Below the pieces are notes generated by a model that saw only the letters and a list, made by a program, of their open reading frames with translations, ran no database searches and was not told the origin of the DNA. From the NCBI GenBank assembly GCA_027605045.1, contig JAQFWX010000051.1:1-64000 (forward strand): a DNA stretch of 64,000 nt. Reading direction: 5' to 3'. Position 1 is the first letter of the stretch. Each line of letters starts with the position of its first letter. Below are positions 36,458 to 46,459 of the stretch, piece after piece. Made by a program: the position numbers and the translations under genes. The stretch comes from Phallus indusiatus. Taxonomy: Eukaryota; Basidiomycota; Agaricomycetes; Phallales; Phallaceae.

Positions 36458-38332
36458 TCATACATAGGGTGGCCCGAGCACTATACGAGAGAAAGAAATT
36501 TAGAATATGAAAAGTAAAAATAAAAGACAAGGTTATTATTATACCCTTTCGGAATACATCCAGCGTGAACTCGACCACTAGTAATAATACGCCACCACCC
36601 GGTGCCAACCGAACGACTTTAGGAACGAACCCCTTGTACAGAGCTGCAGGTCCTTCTTCGCGTAAAATCGTAGCGAGCCTAATTTTCCGTCAAGTATATT
36701 GATAATTTTTCAAGTATTGGAAGAAACCGGTACTCACGCGGGGTACGTCCAGTTATATTTAGGCAATTGTCCCGCTGGGGGTTTCGCCGCACCTTGAATG
36801 CGGGATTTGACAACCTAAATACAGAATGTTATGAGAATGAGAAAAAGGAAAAACATTTGAGTTTATTTTATTGTCACATAGAACTGAATGATTAGAAGAT
36901 GAGTGACTTACATCAAACCTGATCCGAAAAGCGTAACGAGAGGTTAGGAGAAGAAATATTCAAATTCTTTCTTTGAAAGGCTTCTTACGGTGTGTTTATA
37001 GCAGTGCCGACGAATCCGCCGACAGCACCAGCCACAAAGTTATTGAACAGCTCCGCTCCACGTGTCTAACGGTTGCATTATCTCGCTATACCTTCAATTT
37101 GAAAAAAAAGGTATGCGTACCTCGGCTTTGGGTAGCACCGACTTAACCTGGAAGATGCAACTGAACGATATAAATTAATTGTTCTTTCTCCTCACAAGCC
37201 GAAAAGTCCCTGAGTAGAAGAGAACAAACCCGAAATAGCCTCCATTCCACCAGAAATGTCTGTTATGAGCAATGTATCATTTATTCAGCACTGATGCATG
37301 TTTCAGAAAGGACAATGTAAGAGCAATCACCTCCAAAATGTAGCCTCCATCCCTGCGTAAAGCCCTAGGGGACCTTCTTTTCGGACCGTTTGCCGGACGA
37401 CATCCATTGGACCGGCATATGTGCTCGACTTATCCTGGAGTCTGCAAGTCGATATAGTTTCTCCGAAACGGAGTGATAATAGGAGATAGGCTCTTTACCG
37501 TATTTTCACAAGCTCGAAAGGAACCACCTATTGAATTATAGTGATAAGAGAAGTAACTTCCTTCCATAAAACGAGAAATGAAAGAAAAATAATTTTGAAC
37601 ATACAACAAAACTTTCTGTTGCACCAGCGGCGCAACCCGTAGCAATAGATATCTCTTGAGTCATTTTGGTAGATCCCGTAGCGGATAAGATCGTCTTTCC
37701 CCAAAAATCATTTGCCGCGCTGGGAAATACCGAAAGAAAAAGGAAAATGATATCAGATTTTATGCGACCGGACACGTATTTAATATGGAAAAAACGGACA
37801 ACTTGACCGCTCTTTTAGGAGCTTCTAGTAACAAAGGTGGAGTTAAACCTGTCAGGAAATAAATTCATGAAAAGAATGTTTCAAGTTCATCATTCACAGG
37901 CTCGCACCTCGATATAGACGTCCAAATCTAGACGAAAAAAAGATTAAACGGACATCTATGTCCAAAATAGAAAATGCATATCATTTACGAACCCTTCTTG
38001 TGCAACGATTGCGCGAAGACTGCCGACTAAACCCAACGAAGTCTTCCCGGTGTCCAGCTGCATCCGGGTTTTGACGACATCTTCGAAATGTGACGAAATA
38101 GCAACCTACTTCTCGAATTTGGACATACCGAGCGGATAAAACGTAAGAATTTCGCTGTACATATGTTAAACTAGTTGACGGAGTTGGATGTTTTTCTTTC
38201 TTTCTTACCTGACACCCGCAATGGCACCAGCAGCGAAAGTCGCGACAAATGGTAATGCTATTTAGAAAATATCAGATGAGCTAGTAAATCGAACTTTTGA
38301 GCCTTACGTTTTCTTGTTGAAGTAGACGACAT
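36458..38332 (-). CDS. ODC1: Mitochondrial 2-oxodicarboxylate carrier
   Basis: Inner-membrane exchanger of 2-oxoadipate and 2-oxoglutarate in lysine and tryptophan metabolism. Start ATG at 38332 (MSSTSTRKPLPFVATFAAGAIAGVSEI). Three carrier repeats are visible with signatures PLDVVKTRM, PFELVKIRL and PFDVVKSRI. Odc-type stretches include LYRGLTPPLLLEAPKRAVKFAANDFWG, FWRHFWWNGGYFG and PALATILREEGPAALYKGFVPK. It ends VFRKVLGPPYV with stop at 36458-36460. Roughly a dozen short GT-AG introns split it; the frame is intact after joining. It shares a 104-bp gap with the divergent SRP9 gene. Confidence 0.86.
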
Positions 38333-38436
38333 CGTGTGGGCTGAAGGTAAAGCTAGTTAAGGGCAAAAATACGCGCGCTTAGGGTCGAGGGAAAGAAGGG
38401 TCACTCATCTCGGCGCCTAATTTTCTTTTCAACATC
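38333..38436. promoter_or_regulatory. Compact bidirectional promoter between ODC1 and SRP9
   Basis: Only 104 bp separate the two divergent start codons, so both promoters and leaders must overlap. No TATA box is visible, which fits housekeeping genes. Confidence 0.45.
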
Positions 38437-38945
38437 ATGGTCTATATCGCCAACTGGCAAGAGTTCCAGGAGGCAGCGGAATCTTTGTATAAAACGTCGC
38501 CTGCGAAGGTACGCAAGTTATTTTCTTTGTGAGGACCTTGATGTTAATTATATTTAGACCCGATACTGTGTGAAATGGCGGGCCACGGAAGGACATCTAG
38601 TTCTCAAAATTACAGACGATAACACAGTACTTTTCTCATTTTCTATTGTTCTTGGTGTTCACTTGGTTATCCTAATATTATCTCATCTAATAGTGCATCA
38701 AATACAAGACGCATTCTTCCATCTTCCTTAATCGCTTCGAAGCTCTAAACCTGAGCCTAATGAGGCAAATGCAAAACGTACACACGATACCTTTGGATTC
38801 ACCGTCTACCCAAAATGGCACAGCTCAAGGTATATCTGCCGTCGTTGCACCAGCACTAGGGAATATTATTGCGCCTGCTGCCGTTACGGGCCCAAGTTCT
38901 GCGGCAGTCGGTGTAAAGAAGAAAAAGCCCAAGAAGAAGAAGTAG
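38437..38945 (+). CDS. SRP9: Signal recognition particle subunit SRP9
   Basis: SRP Alu-domain protein that with SRP14 arrests translation of secretory proteins. Exons 38437-38508, 38558-38626 and 38694-38945 give 130 residues. The SRP9 core reads MVYIANWQEFQEAAESLYK, TRYCVKWRATEGHLVLKITDD, CIKYKTHSSIFLNRFEALNLSLMRQM. An Ala/Pro-rich linker and a Lys-rich tail (KKKKPKKKK) follow; the tail is longer than in animal SRP9 and may bind RNA. The stop is at 38943-38945. Confidence 0.82.
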
Positions 38946-39129
38946 CTGGTCCAGCCTCGCGTTCCGTTCTGTTGTGACCTGTCTCATTCCGTCCCTTCTT
39001 TCCATTTATATCAACTTGCTTCCCAATTCCTTTCCGAATAGAATTATTGATATAATTTCGCAGCCTACGGCAGTATAAGGTGTTCTTGGCGGCTACTGCG
39101 AAGCGGAGGTATGTCCTAGTTCCTTTGAT

Positions 39130-40305
39130 CTCTCCATGTCTCCACTGACTTTCTATTTTAACCCGCTATCTCTCCCCAGCGTGAAAGCCGCAACGTCGTT
39201 CAATATATTTTTTATTGTCACTTGACTGAAACTCTGTGGATCATCAGCGGCACCAGATAAGACATGTTGCCTTCGCAGACGGAGCGTTCTGCAAGTTTGA
39301 GCGTCACACTGCAAAATCCGCGTCAAAATACTCCATAAAGCGTTAGTAAATAGTGTAATTGGCTCTAAATTATGTATGGAAAAAACGTTGGCCCTAATCT
39401 GACTTTGCACTTGGCCTGGTGACAGTGGAGTGGTGTTTGCAGGAGGGGCTTGACGCACGCAGTGCCGCCAACTCTTCTCTGAGAACATTAATCTCGTGTG
39501 AAGGTATCCTAAACGACGCAAAGCAATTAAGACTCAGTGTCATTATGGTGGACAAACTTGCTTACGGGCATTATCCGCATTAGTTCTTGCCCGCATCTCA
39601 GCTGATCGTCTTGCACACGTCCAGCAGCAGCATTTCTTTCCTGGCGGATATCATTCCGTTCCTGCATCAGCTGAGAAAGCCGAAACTTCCATCCCGCCGA
39701 CCTCGATCATTGTGCTGTCAACTTATTGACATTTGTGCGTGCCTCGTGCAGCTCTTGTTGCAATGTGCATGTGGTCGCGTCAGATAACCCTGTCTTGACA
39801 ATAAGCTTTTGAATCCGCTAATATAATAACAGCAAGTGGTGAGACATTGATGCATGGTTGAACAAAGATGAACTGTAAACACACCGATTCCATGGAGTTC
39901 TCTTCAACAAGAGTAGTAGTCTGCTTGTTAGACACTCGATATGTTGTTGTGGGTTTAAAAAGTTGGCGCATCTAATGAGGCTATGCTGACCCATATGTTC
40001 CATGTTGCTTAAGCGGAAAGAACACGCGTCACCACTTTACGACGTACTTGACGGGATAATCCAGCATCCTGCTTTGGGCGTAGGCCTTGTATCTCTGCAA
40101 CAAGCCTGTCCGATTTTTGTTGAACAATAAATCGTGAGACAAAGCTAATTATTGGGCGCAAGAATGAATTAAGACTCACGTGCACTCAGAACAACTCAAC
40201 TTTCGAGCTTTGTTTTGACACCCTTCTTGCATTCTTGAGACAATCCTCGGACACGACGGGACTGGAAGAACCTGAACTCGGTGCTGGTAGTGAACTTGCC
40301 ATCAT
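39130..40305 (-). pseudogene. Doubtful coiled-coil gene or pseudogene
   Basis: An ATG at 40305 opens a short Ser/Pro leader then VSEDCLKNARRVSKQSSK before a stop. Downstream, a Glu/Gln-rich stretch (LQQELHEARTNVNKLTAQ, stop, then LMQERNDIRQERNAAAGRVQ) lies around 39560-39800 and looks like a coiled coil broken by a stop. A 122-codon frame at 39153-39521 may hold the 3' part. I could not join these with convincing introns. It may be a decayed gene, or one whose exons I misread. Function unknown. Confidence 0.28.
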
Positions 40306-40479
40306 AGTCAAGGCAGTTTATGACGAAGGAAAAGGTAAATCAGCGGGGTTGAGTACTGAGTCTCAGTAAAAACGGGGGCTGAGAAAAAAATCAAAATTAG
40401 TCAGAATTAGTAAGAATCCGTCAGAAAAAGCTAAAACAATTGTGCTTAAGACGACGAAATGATGTTTGCTGATTTTGGC

Positions 40480-40927
40480 TGAGAGTGTATTGACCAATCC
40501 CAGCGTGAATACAGTCTGATTGCCGATGGCAAGGAAAATGTTTTGAACAAAATAACAAAAAAAATTAGACACTCCGGGGAGTCGAACTAGCGGTCCAGAG
40601 TATTGGACACACCAAATGTGTCAAGGAACCAAATGCTGATGCAAAAATTTCGTCAATTGACATATTGATCAAACCATTTGGATTTGCATTGATGAATACA
40701 GGCCTAATCTCACACATTTGATCTTGTATAAATTAATTGAAAAAAATATCACATTGGTGTTTTAGCTGAATGGTTTCTTGACATACAATCTGGTGTGTCC
40801 AGTGCTCTGGACTGCTAGTTCAACTCCCTGGAGTGTCTCATTTTTTTTGTTTATTTTGTTCAAAACATTTTCCTCACCATTGGCAATCAGACTGTATTCA
40901 TGCTGGGATTGGTCAATACACTCTCAG
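40480..40927. repeat. Foldback element with long inverted arms
   Basis: Two arms of about 170 bp (roughly 40480-40660 and 40755-40927) are reverse complements, with a spacer near 95 bp. For example, GACACTCC..GGAGTCGAACTAG on the left is met by CTAGTTCAACTCC..GGAGTGTC on the right. Arm differences are mostly CpG on the left versus TpG/CpA on the right. No transposase. It abuts an LTR fragment at 40928. Confidence 0.65.
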
Positions 40928-40979
40928 TGTCACGAGCCAATTTTCTCATGACATCAATTTGACGATTTATTTGGATTTC
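40928..40979 (-). repeat. Fragment of an LTR of family F
   Basis: These 52 bp (TGTCACGAGCC...) match the reverse complement of the end of the solo LTR at 59729-60373, with several CpG-to-CpA changes. Element A starts exactly after it, so A or a rearrangement cut an older F LTR here. Confidence 0.55.
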
Positions 40980-42241
40980 TGTTAGGGCTACTCAGCTCAG
41001 ACTAGAGGGAGGGGATCCTAAGCAATATATTGGAAGGTAACTATACTACTCACCTAGAGGGAGGGGATCCTAAGTGTCAAGTACCGATATCCGGGAACGG
41101 TAATAGATACTATAATGTATTTTAGTCGCTGAATAGAATATCAATAACCGTCACCGTTGGTCGACGGCAGTCAGGACTTGGCCTCAACCTATAAGAGGTT
41201 GTGCCGCGACAGTCTTCTTCAGGATTTGTCCTGACGTTCGTCACGAGCGTCGAGTTCGTCAAGGACGTTACGGATATGTGCGTTCCGAGCTTCGAGAACC
41301 GCGAGCTGTATCTCGTATTGAATGATATCAAGCTCAACGATAATGAAGAAAGCTTTGAGATGTAACTCTCGGCAACGACGGATGGCTTCCGTCGCTGCAA
41401 GTCTCGAGGAACGATCTCGACGTTCAATGATGAAGAGAGTAAGAGAAAAGAGAGTTTTATAGAGATATCGAACTACGTTCGATATTAAGTCTGAAGAACT
41501 ATCTACGTGTATGCTAGGGTTTATATACACATCAGATAAATAATTCTAGCTCAGTTCGAAATAGATTCCGAACTTGAGAAATACAAACAAGTCGTGAGAT
41601 TCGTAAGTTACATCAATATATGCAGGGTATGATGTCTCATGTGATGAACATGAGGTGTGCAGGGATGAGAGCTGTGCATACATGGACCTACGTTCGTCAT
41701 CTATGATCTCATAACCGGAACGTGCGTGGAATATTCTAGAAAGGGCTTTCCGCGGGTGTTCCAGGAGTTAAGAGAGACGGGTGCGTCTCTATTCGAGTTG
41801 CGAGGTTGATGGAGATGACTGAACGCGAAGGTCTTATCGTGAGTGACATAAGCGAGATAAGATTGCAGAGATGAACGGTAAATGATCGGATATGGATTAT
41901 GTAACGTTACCGGAAGTGATGTCATGAATCGGATCATGACACTAAGAGAACAAGCTTAGGGACCCTCACTCTAGGTACAGCTACTATATACATAAAATGA
42001 CGACGCAGCGTGCGGCCCTGACACAGCTAAGTGCCAGGCGCCTAAGCCGAACCTAAGCGACGTGATGTCACGGGCATCACGCCGTGTACGAGCGTGCAAC
42101 GCGCGCGAGTAAAGAAGGTGAAATATGGATGGAGAGAATAAACGGAAGGTAGAAGTAATGCACGGGAAATATAAATAAAATAGAAATAAATATATACCGA
42201 TGATAAGGAAAAATGAGGGGACGCGGTAGCGTACCCTGACA
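40980..42241 (-). repeat. 3' LTR of element A (interrupted by solo LTR C)
   Basis: Begins TGTTAGGGCTAC and ends GTACCCTGACA on the plus strand. Removing the 867-bp insert at 41075-41941 and one CTAAG copy leaves about 390 bp, matching the other A-family LTRs. Confidence 0.85.
41075..41941. mobile_element. Solo LTR of family C
   Basis: Starts TGTCAAGTACC, ends CGGATCATGACA and is flanked by CTAAG on both sides (41070-41074 and 41942-41946). The intact A LTR at 57239-57636 has a single CTAAG at this place, which confirms the insertion and the 5-bp duplication. No coding capacity; the longest frames inside (about 100 codons) are not family-like. Confidence 0.85.
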
Positions 42242-42256
42242 CCACCCCCCCTTCAA
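42242..42256 (-). promoter_or_regulatory. Polypurine tract of element A
   Basis: Read on the minus strand, a purine run GAAGGGGGGGTGG ends directly at the 3' LTR. This is the expected primer for plus-strand DNA synthesis. Confidence 0.6.
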
Positions 42257-45200
42257 CGAGGCGGCGTCCCGACGCCTGTAGCTTCGACTAATGATGCTTG
42301 CAACTTAGAGAAATCGAACCGAGGGCGACGATGGAAAAGGAGACCATTTATCGAGCGCGGCGCACTCGGGTGCTCACGGTGGAACTGTCTAATGAGATCT
42401 GGGGCTGCAATATTCGACTCTGGTTCCCATTGATCATGCTCGGGACCATAGCCTTCCCAACGCACTTTATATTCGAGTCGTCTTCGGAACACACGACTGT
42501 CCAAAATCCGCTCCACGACGTAGTGCTCACCGTCATCTCTGATCTCTGGAGGTGAGGGGGCCTTGACGCGACGACCCGGGATTGTATCTTCAACCTTTGG
42601 ATGCAACTTCCCGACGTGGAATACTGGATGAAGCCTTGACATCGACAGTGGTAAACGCAGCTTATATGCGTGCGACCCAACCCTGCCGACTATCGGAAAG
42701 GGCCCTAAGTACCGATGCGATAATTTGGCGGAGGGCCTGGTGGTACGAATGTCGCTCGAATCGAGGTAGACCTTGTCGCCAACCTTGTACTCAGGTGCCG
42801 GGATGTGTTTCCGATCGTAGTACTTGGCCATCTCGTCCTTCGACCTGGCTATGGCGGCCTTGGCCTCCTCTATCGTCGACTCCATACGCGTCTTGAACTC
42901 GTTGACAGATTCGATCTTCGAGTCGGCAACCAGCGGTTCGAATCCCATACGAGGATGTCGTCCAGTGTCGAGCTCGAACGGTGTCGCGTGCGTTGCTGAG
43001 TGTACGTGGTTGTTATATGCGAACTCAGCCAAGGGCAGTATCTGGTCCCAGTCGTCCTGTCGCTCTGAGGTGAAAAGTTGAAGGTACTGTTCGACTTCTG
43101 CATTGACACGTTCCGTCTGACCATCGGTTTGAGGATGATATGCCGTAGAGGGTGCAAGCCGTATGCCCAGGAGCCTAGAAAGCTCCTGTGTGAAGCGGGA
43201 CGCGAACTGGGGGCCCCTGTCAGAGATCACCTTCATGGGGAGACCATGGAGCTTCCAGACATGTTGAAGGTACAGACGGGCTAGGCCTGTCGCGTCAAGT
43301 GTCGTAAATGTCGGCACGAAATGAACCCGTTTGGTGAGAGAGTCGACGACAGAGAGGATCGCGTCGAAACCGTTGGATTCTGGCAGCTCCACGATGAAGT
43401 CGACTGAGATGTGTTCCCAGGGTCGACTTGGCACTTCTGTGGGTCGGAGAAGGCCATAGGGAGCATGACGAGACGGTTTCGTACGTAGACACATGTCGCA
43501 GGCCTCTACATAGCGTTGGACATACCTAGAGACACCTGGCCACCAAAAGGTGCGCGAAACGAGCTCGAGAGTTTTGAAATGACCGGAGTGGCCACCGAGT
43601 TTGGTGTCATGGTGTCTGGAAAGGATTTTCCGACGCAATTCATCCACGTTTGGCACGTAAACCTTGCCGCGATAGTAGAGGAGGTCCTGGTCTTCAAACC
43701 ATTCCGACGAGTGAGCTGAACGACCACCCAGTGCACGAAGTGTTGCAACGGCTTTGGAAACACTATCTTCAACCTTGCCTTCCCAATTGGCCTTGCGAAT
43801 CTGGCGTAGGAGATCCTCCTCCTCCCCCTTAAGACGGAATGTTTGCAGAGCATTGATTGCAAACATTTCGGGTCGGATTAGAGTGACGCCACGATTGTCG
43901 TCCTTTCCCGAGCCATGATCTGGCCGACGAGATAGACCGTCAGGTTTTCCCATCGACTTACCCGGTATATGCTGCAGAGTAAAGTCAAATCGTGAGAGAT
44001 ATACCGACCATCTAGCTTGACGACGATTGAGGTTATGTGCGGACATGAAGTACTCGAGATTCTTGTGATCAGTCCGTATGTCGATAGGGTGAGACGCGCC
44101 TTCGAGAAAGTGTCGCCATTCCTCCAAAGATCGTATGATAGCCAGCATCTCCTTGTCGTGGATCTCATAGTTGCGTTCGACAGGGCTGAGGGCCTTCGAG
44201 AAGAATGCAACTGGGTGCCATTTACCGTCCTCGTTCGACAGCTGTGAAAGGACCGCGCCTGTTGCGAAGTCGGAACTGTCTGCTTCGACTCTGTAAGGAT
44301 TAGCAGGGTTAGGAATGAGGAGAATGAGAGCAGAGGTGATTGACGACTTCAGAGTATCGAAAGCATGCTGACAGGTGTTGGACCAGACGAAGGGAGTGTC
44401 CTTTTTGGTTAACCCGAACATGGGATTGGCAATACGCGCGAAATCCTTGATAAACCGACGGTAGAAGTTGGCGAAGCCCAAGAAGGACTGAACCTCAGTG
44501 ACGTTCTTCGGGACAGGCCAATCTCTGACACCCGAGACTTTCGCGGGGTCCATCTCTACGGTGTTCTCGGAAATCACGACGCCTAAGTATTCGATCTTAG
44601 TCTGACAGAACTCGCACTTCTCTGCCTTGAGATACAGCTTGTGCTCCCGGAGACGTTCGAGAACGCGTCGTGTTACCTGGTCATGCTGTTCCCGATCCCG
44701 AGTGTAGATGAGAATGTCGTCGATATAGACGGCAACGACACCTTCCGAGATCATGTCTTCGAAGATCTCGTTCATCATCGTCTGGAAGGTGGCGGGACTG
44801 TTAGTGAGACCAAAGAACATCACCAAGGGCTCGAAAAGGCCGCGGTTGGTGCGGAAAGCAGCCTTCCACTCATCTCCTTCCTTTATCCGCACGTTGTTGT
44901 AACCCCAACGCACGTCCAGCTTGGTAAAGTATCGGGCACCTTGCAATTTGTTGATGAGCTCCGAGATCAAAGGTAGCGGGTAGCAATTCTTGATTGTCAT
45001 GGCATTCAACGCGCGGTAGTCCTGAATAAGACGAAGAGAGCCATCTTTCTTCTTGATGAAGAAGACTGGGGACGCCATAGGCGACTTGGAGGGTCGGATT
45101 CGTCCAGATGCAAGGTTCTCTTCCAGAAACGCATCTAACTCGGCCTGTTCATTAGGTGACAGCAGGTAGGTCTTGCAAGACTTGGGCTCGGAACCTGGCA

Positions 45201-46032
45201 CAAGTTCTATCGGGTGATCCCACTTCTTCGACTGCGGCAACGAATCAAATGATTCCTTTGAGAAGATGTCGGCAAAGTCGTGGAACATCTCTGGCACGAT
45301 ATCCCGAAAACCCTTGGGAGCTGGTGCGTCTGCGTTGTTGGCATGGGCCTGGGCCAGTCGCTGGGAGATGGTCTCGGTGGCATATATGCGGTGAGTGTCG
45401 GGTTCGTCGGGTAGCATTGATATCGCAAACAGTCGATCACCCTCTTCAACCTCAGACTCGACGTCGACCAGGTCTGGCATGTCAGGATCATCGGCCTCAG
45501 TGTCGTCGAGCTCTGGTAGAGGTGCGCGTCGGATCTGTTGGAACGCATGCTTAGAGAGCTTACCCGCTGGCCAGCATGGGGCACAAGACCGACAACTGGG
45601 GCTGCAGTGCATGAACTCTACTTGACCAGTTGTGTAGTCTATGACAGGATTGTGGGCCTTGAACCATGGCAGTCCAAACAGGACGGGATACTTGAGCGAG
45701 GTAACGGCGAACAAGGTGCGTTCAGAGTGATCCCGAAAGCGAACAACGAGGTCGACAACGTGGGTGATAGAGCCAGCGTGGTTGGGCGTACCGTCGACGT
45801 TAAACACGGGAATTGGTTTAGCAAGACATACGGAGGGAAGCTGATGTTTCTCGACAAATTTGCGGTCGAGGAACATACCGCTAGCCCCGGTGTCCAGTAT
45901 GGCCTTGCTGTGCAGCAGGGCTCCAGTGTCAACACTCTGCAGCTCTACTGGAATCTCCAGCTTCTGCGTACCAGCGGTAGCTGCGAGTCGGTATTCCTTG
46001 GGCAACGCACGACGTTGAGAAGGCGACAGCAT
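42253..46032 (-). CDS. Pol polyprotein of element A (protease, RT, RNase H, integrase, chromodomain)
   Basis: Uninterrupted 1259-codon frame. The aspartic protease motif ILDTGASG lies near residue 45, then RT with VFFIKKKDGSLRLIQDYR and the catalytic YIDDILIY near 455. RNase H contains TDHKNLEYF. Integrase follows with the zinc site HHDTKLGGHSGHF...CDMC, catalytic-core VDFIVELP and SDRGPQF, and TAYHPQTDGQTERVN. A C-terminal chromodomain reads VVERILDSRVFRRRLEYKVRWEGYG...WEPESN. This order defines the Ty3/gypsy chromovirus type; chromodomains steer integration to marked chromatin. No inactivating change seen. Confidence 0.95.
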   Translation of the reverse strand: MLSPSQRRALPKEYRLAATAGTQKLEIPVELQSVDTGALLHSKAILDTGASGMFLDRKFVEKHQLPSVCLAKPIPVFNVDGTPNHAGSITHVVDLVVRFRDHSERTLFAVTSLKYPVLFGLPWFKAHNPVIDYTTGQVEFMHCSPSCRSCAPCWPAGKLSKHAFQQIRRAPLPELDDTEADDPDMPDLVDVESEVEEGDRLFAISMLPDEPDTHRIYATETISQRLAQAHANNADAPAPKGFRDIVPEMFHDFADIFSKESFDSLPQSKKWDHPIELVPGSEPKSCKTYLLSPNEQAELDAFLEENLASGRIRPSKSPMASPVFFIKKKDGSLRLIQDYRALNAMTIKNCYPLPLISELINKLQGARYFTKLDVRWGYNNVRIKEGDEWKAAFRTNRGLFEPLVMFFGLTNSPATFQTMMNEIFEDMISEGVVAVYIDDILIYTRDREQHDQVTRRVLERLREHKLYLKAEKCEFCQTKIEYLGVVISENTVEMDPAKVSGVRDWPVPKNVTEVQSFLGFANFYRRFIKDFARIANPMFGLTKKDTPFVWSNTCQHAFDTLKSSITSALILLIPNPANPYRVEADSSDFATGAVLSQLSNEDGKWHPVAFFSKALSPVERNYEIHDKEMLAIIRSLEEWRHFLEGASHPIDIRTDHKNLEYFMSAHNLNRRQARWSVYLSRFDFTLQHIPGKSMGKPDGLSRRPDHGSGKDDNRGVTLIRPEMFAINALQTFRLKGEEEDLLRQIRKANWEGKVEDSVSKAVATLRALGGRSAHSSEWFEDQDLLYYRGKVYVPNVDELRRKILSRHHDTKLGGHSGHFKTLELVSRTFWWPGVSRYVQRYVEACDMCLRTKPSRHAPYGLLRPTEVPSRPWEHISVDFIVELPESNGFDAILSVVDSLTKRVHFVPTFTTLDATGLARLYLQHVWKLHGLPMKVISDRGPQFASRFTQELSRLLGIRLAPSTAYHPQTDGQTERVNAEVEQYLQLFTSERQDDWDQILPLAEFAYNNHVHSATHATPFELDTGRHPRMGFEPLVADSKIESVNEFKTRMESTIEEAKAAIARSKDEMAKYYDRKHIPAPEYKVGDKVYLDSSDIRTTRPSAKLSHRYLGPFPIVGRVGSHAYKLRLPLSMSRLHPVFHVGKLHPKVEDTIPGRRVKAPSPPEIRDDGEHYVVERILDSRVFRRRLEYKVRWEGYGPEHDQWEPESNIAAPDLIRQFHREHPSAPRSINGLLFHRRPRFDFSKLQASLVEATGVGTPPR

Positions 46033-46093
46033 ACATGGAGTTGAAACAGAGCGTGTAGCAGGTGGAGGTGGTTCCTTGGGTTTATCAGGGGAT

Positions 46094-46098
46094 GCAGC
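46094..46098. repeat. Target-site duplication GCAGC, left copy
   Basis: GCAGC directly precedes the left LTR of element B, and GCAGC directly follows its right LTR at 55664-55668. This is a perfect 5-bp duplication made by integration of B into A. Confidence 0.85.
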
Positions 46099-46396
46099 TG
46101 TAACGTTTCGTTACTTTTTATAGTGTACCGCTTGCGGTACACAGTTTATATCACGCTATAGCCTCACACCACAAGTAACAGACCAAAGTGCTGTATTTTT
46201 TTGTGGAGTAAAACAAGTTGCGCGTGCTGAATCAGCACGCGCGTAGCTACTACTAATGTATAGTTATTACATAATGGCTCGCCGTTAAGCGCCTCTGTTA
46301 TTAGAGTAAGTAATAGTAACTACTGCAGAGGGCGAAGCCCTCTGCATATGCCTAAGTGGCATATACTCAATCCACCGCATGCGGTGGATCCGTTAC
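46099..46396 (-). repeat. 3' LTR of element B
   Basis: Nearly identical to 55365-55663. Differences seen are two transitions and a hairpin loop GAA (46334-46336) versus TTC in the other LTR. It contains a run of perfect hairpins. Confidence 0.92.
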
Positions 46397-46406
46397 ATCC
46401 TCCCCT
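46397..46406 (-). promoter_or_regulatory. Polypurine tract of element B
   Basis: Minus-strand AAGGGGAGGA ends exactly at the 3' LTR, as expected for the plus-strand primer. Confidence 0.55.
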
Positions 46407-46459
46407 TGTGACTTGGACTCCAAGTCATAGGATCGCGAAGAGGAGGCATCTGACTGTAA

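Noticed and set aside
40570..40600. tRNA gene or SINE promoter (GTTCGACTCC-like T-loop on the minus strand)
   Set aside because: No acceptor or anticodon stem can be built around it, and it lies inside the arms of the foldback element; a SINE origin remains possible but unsupported.
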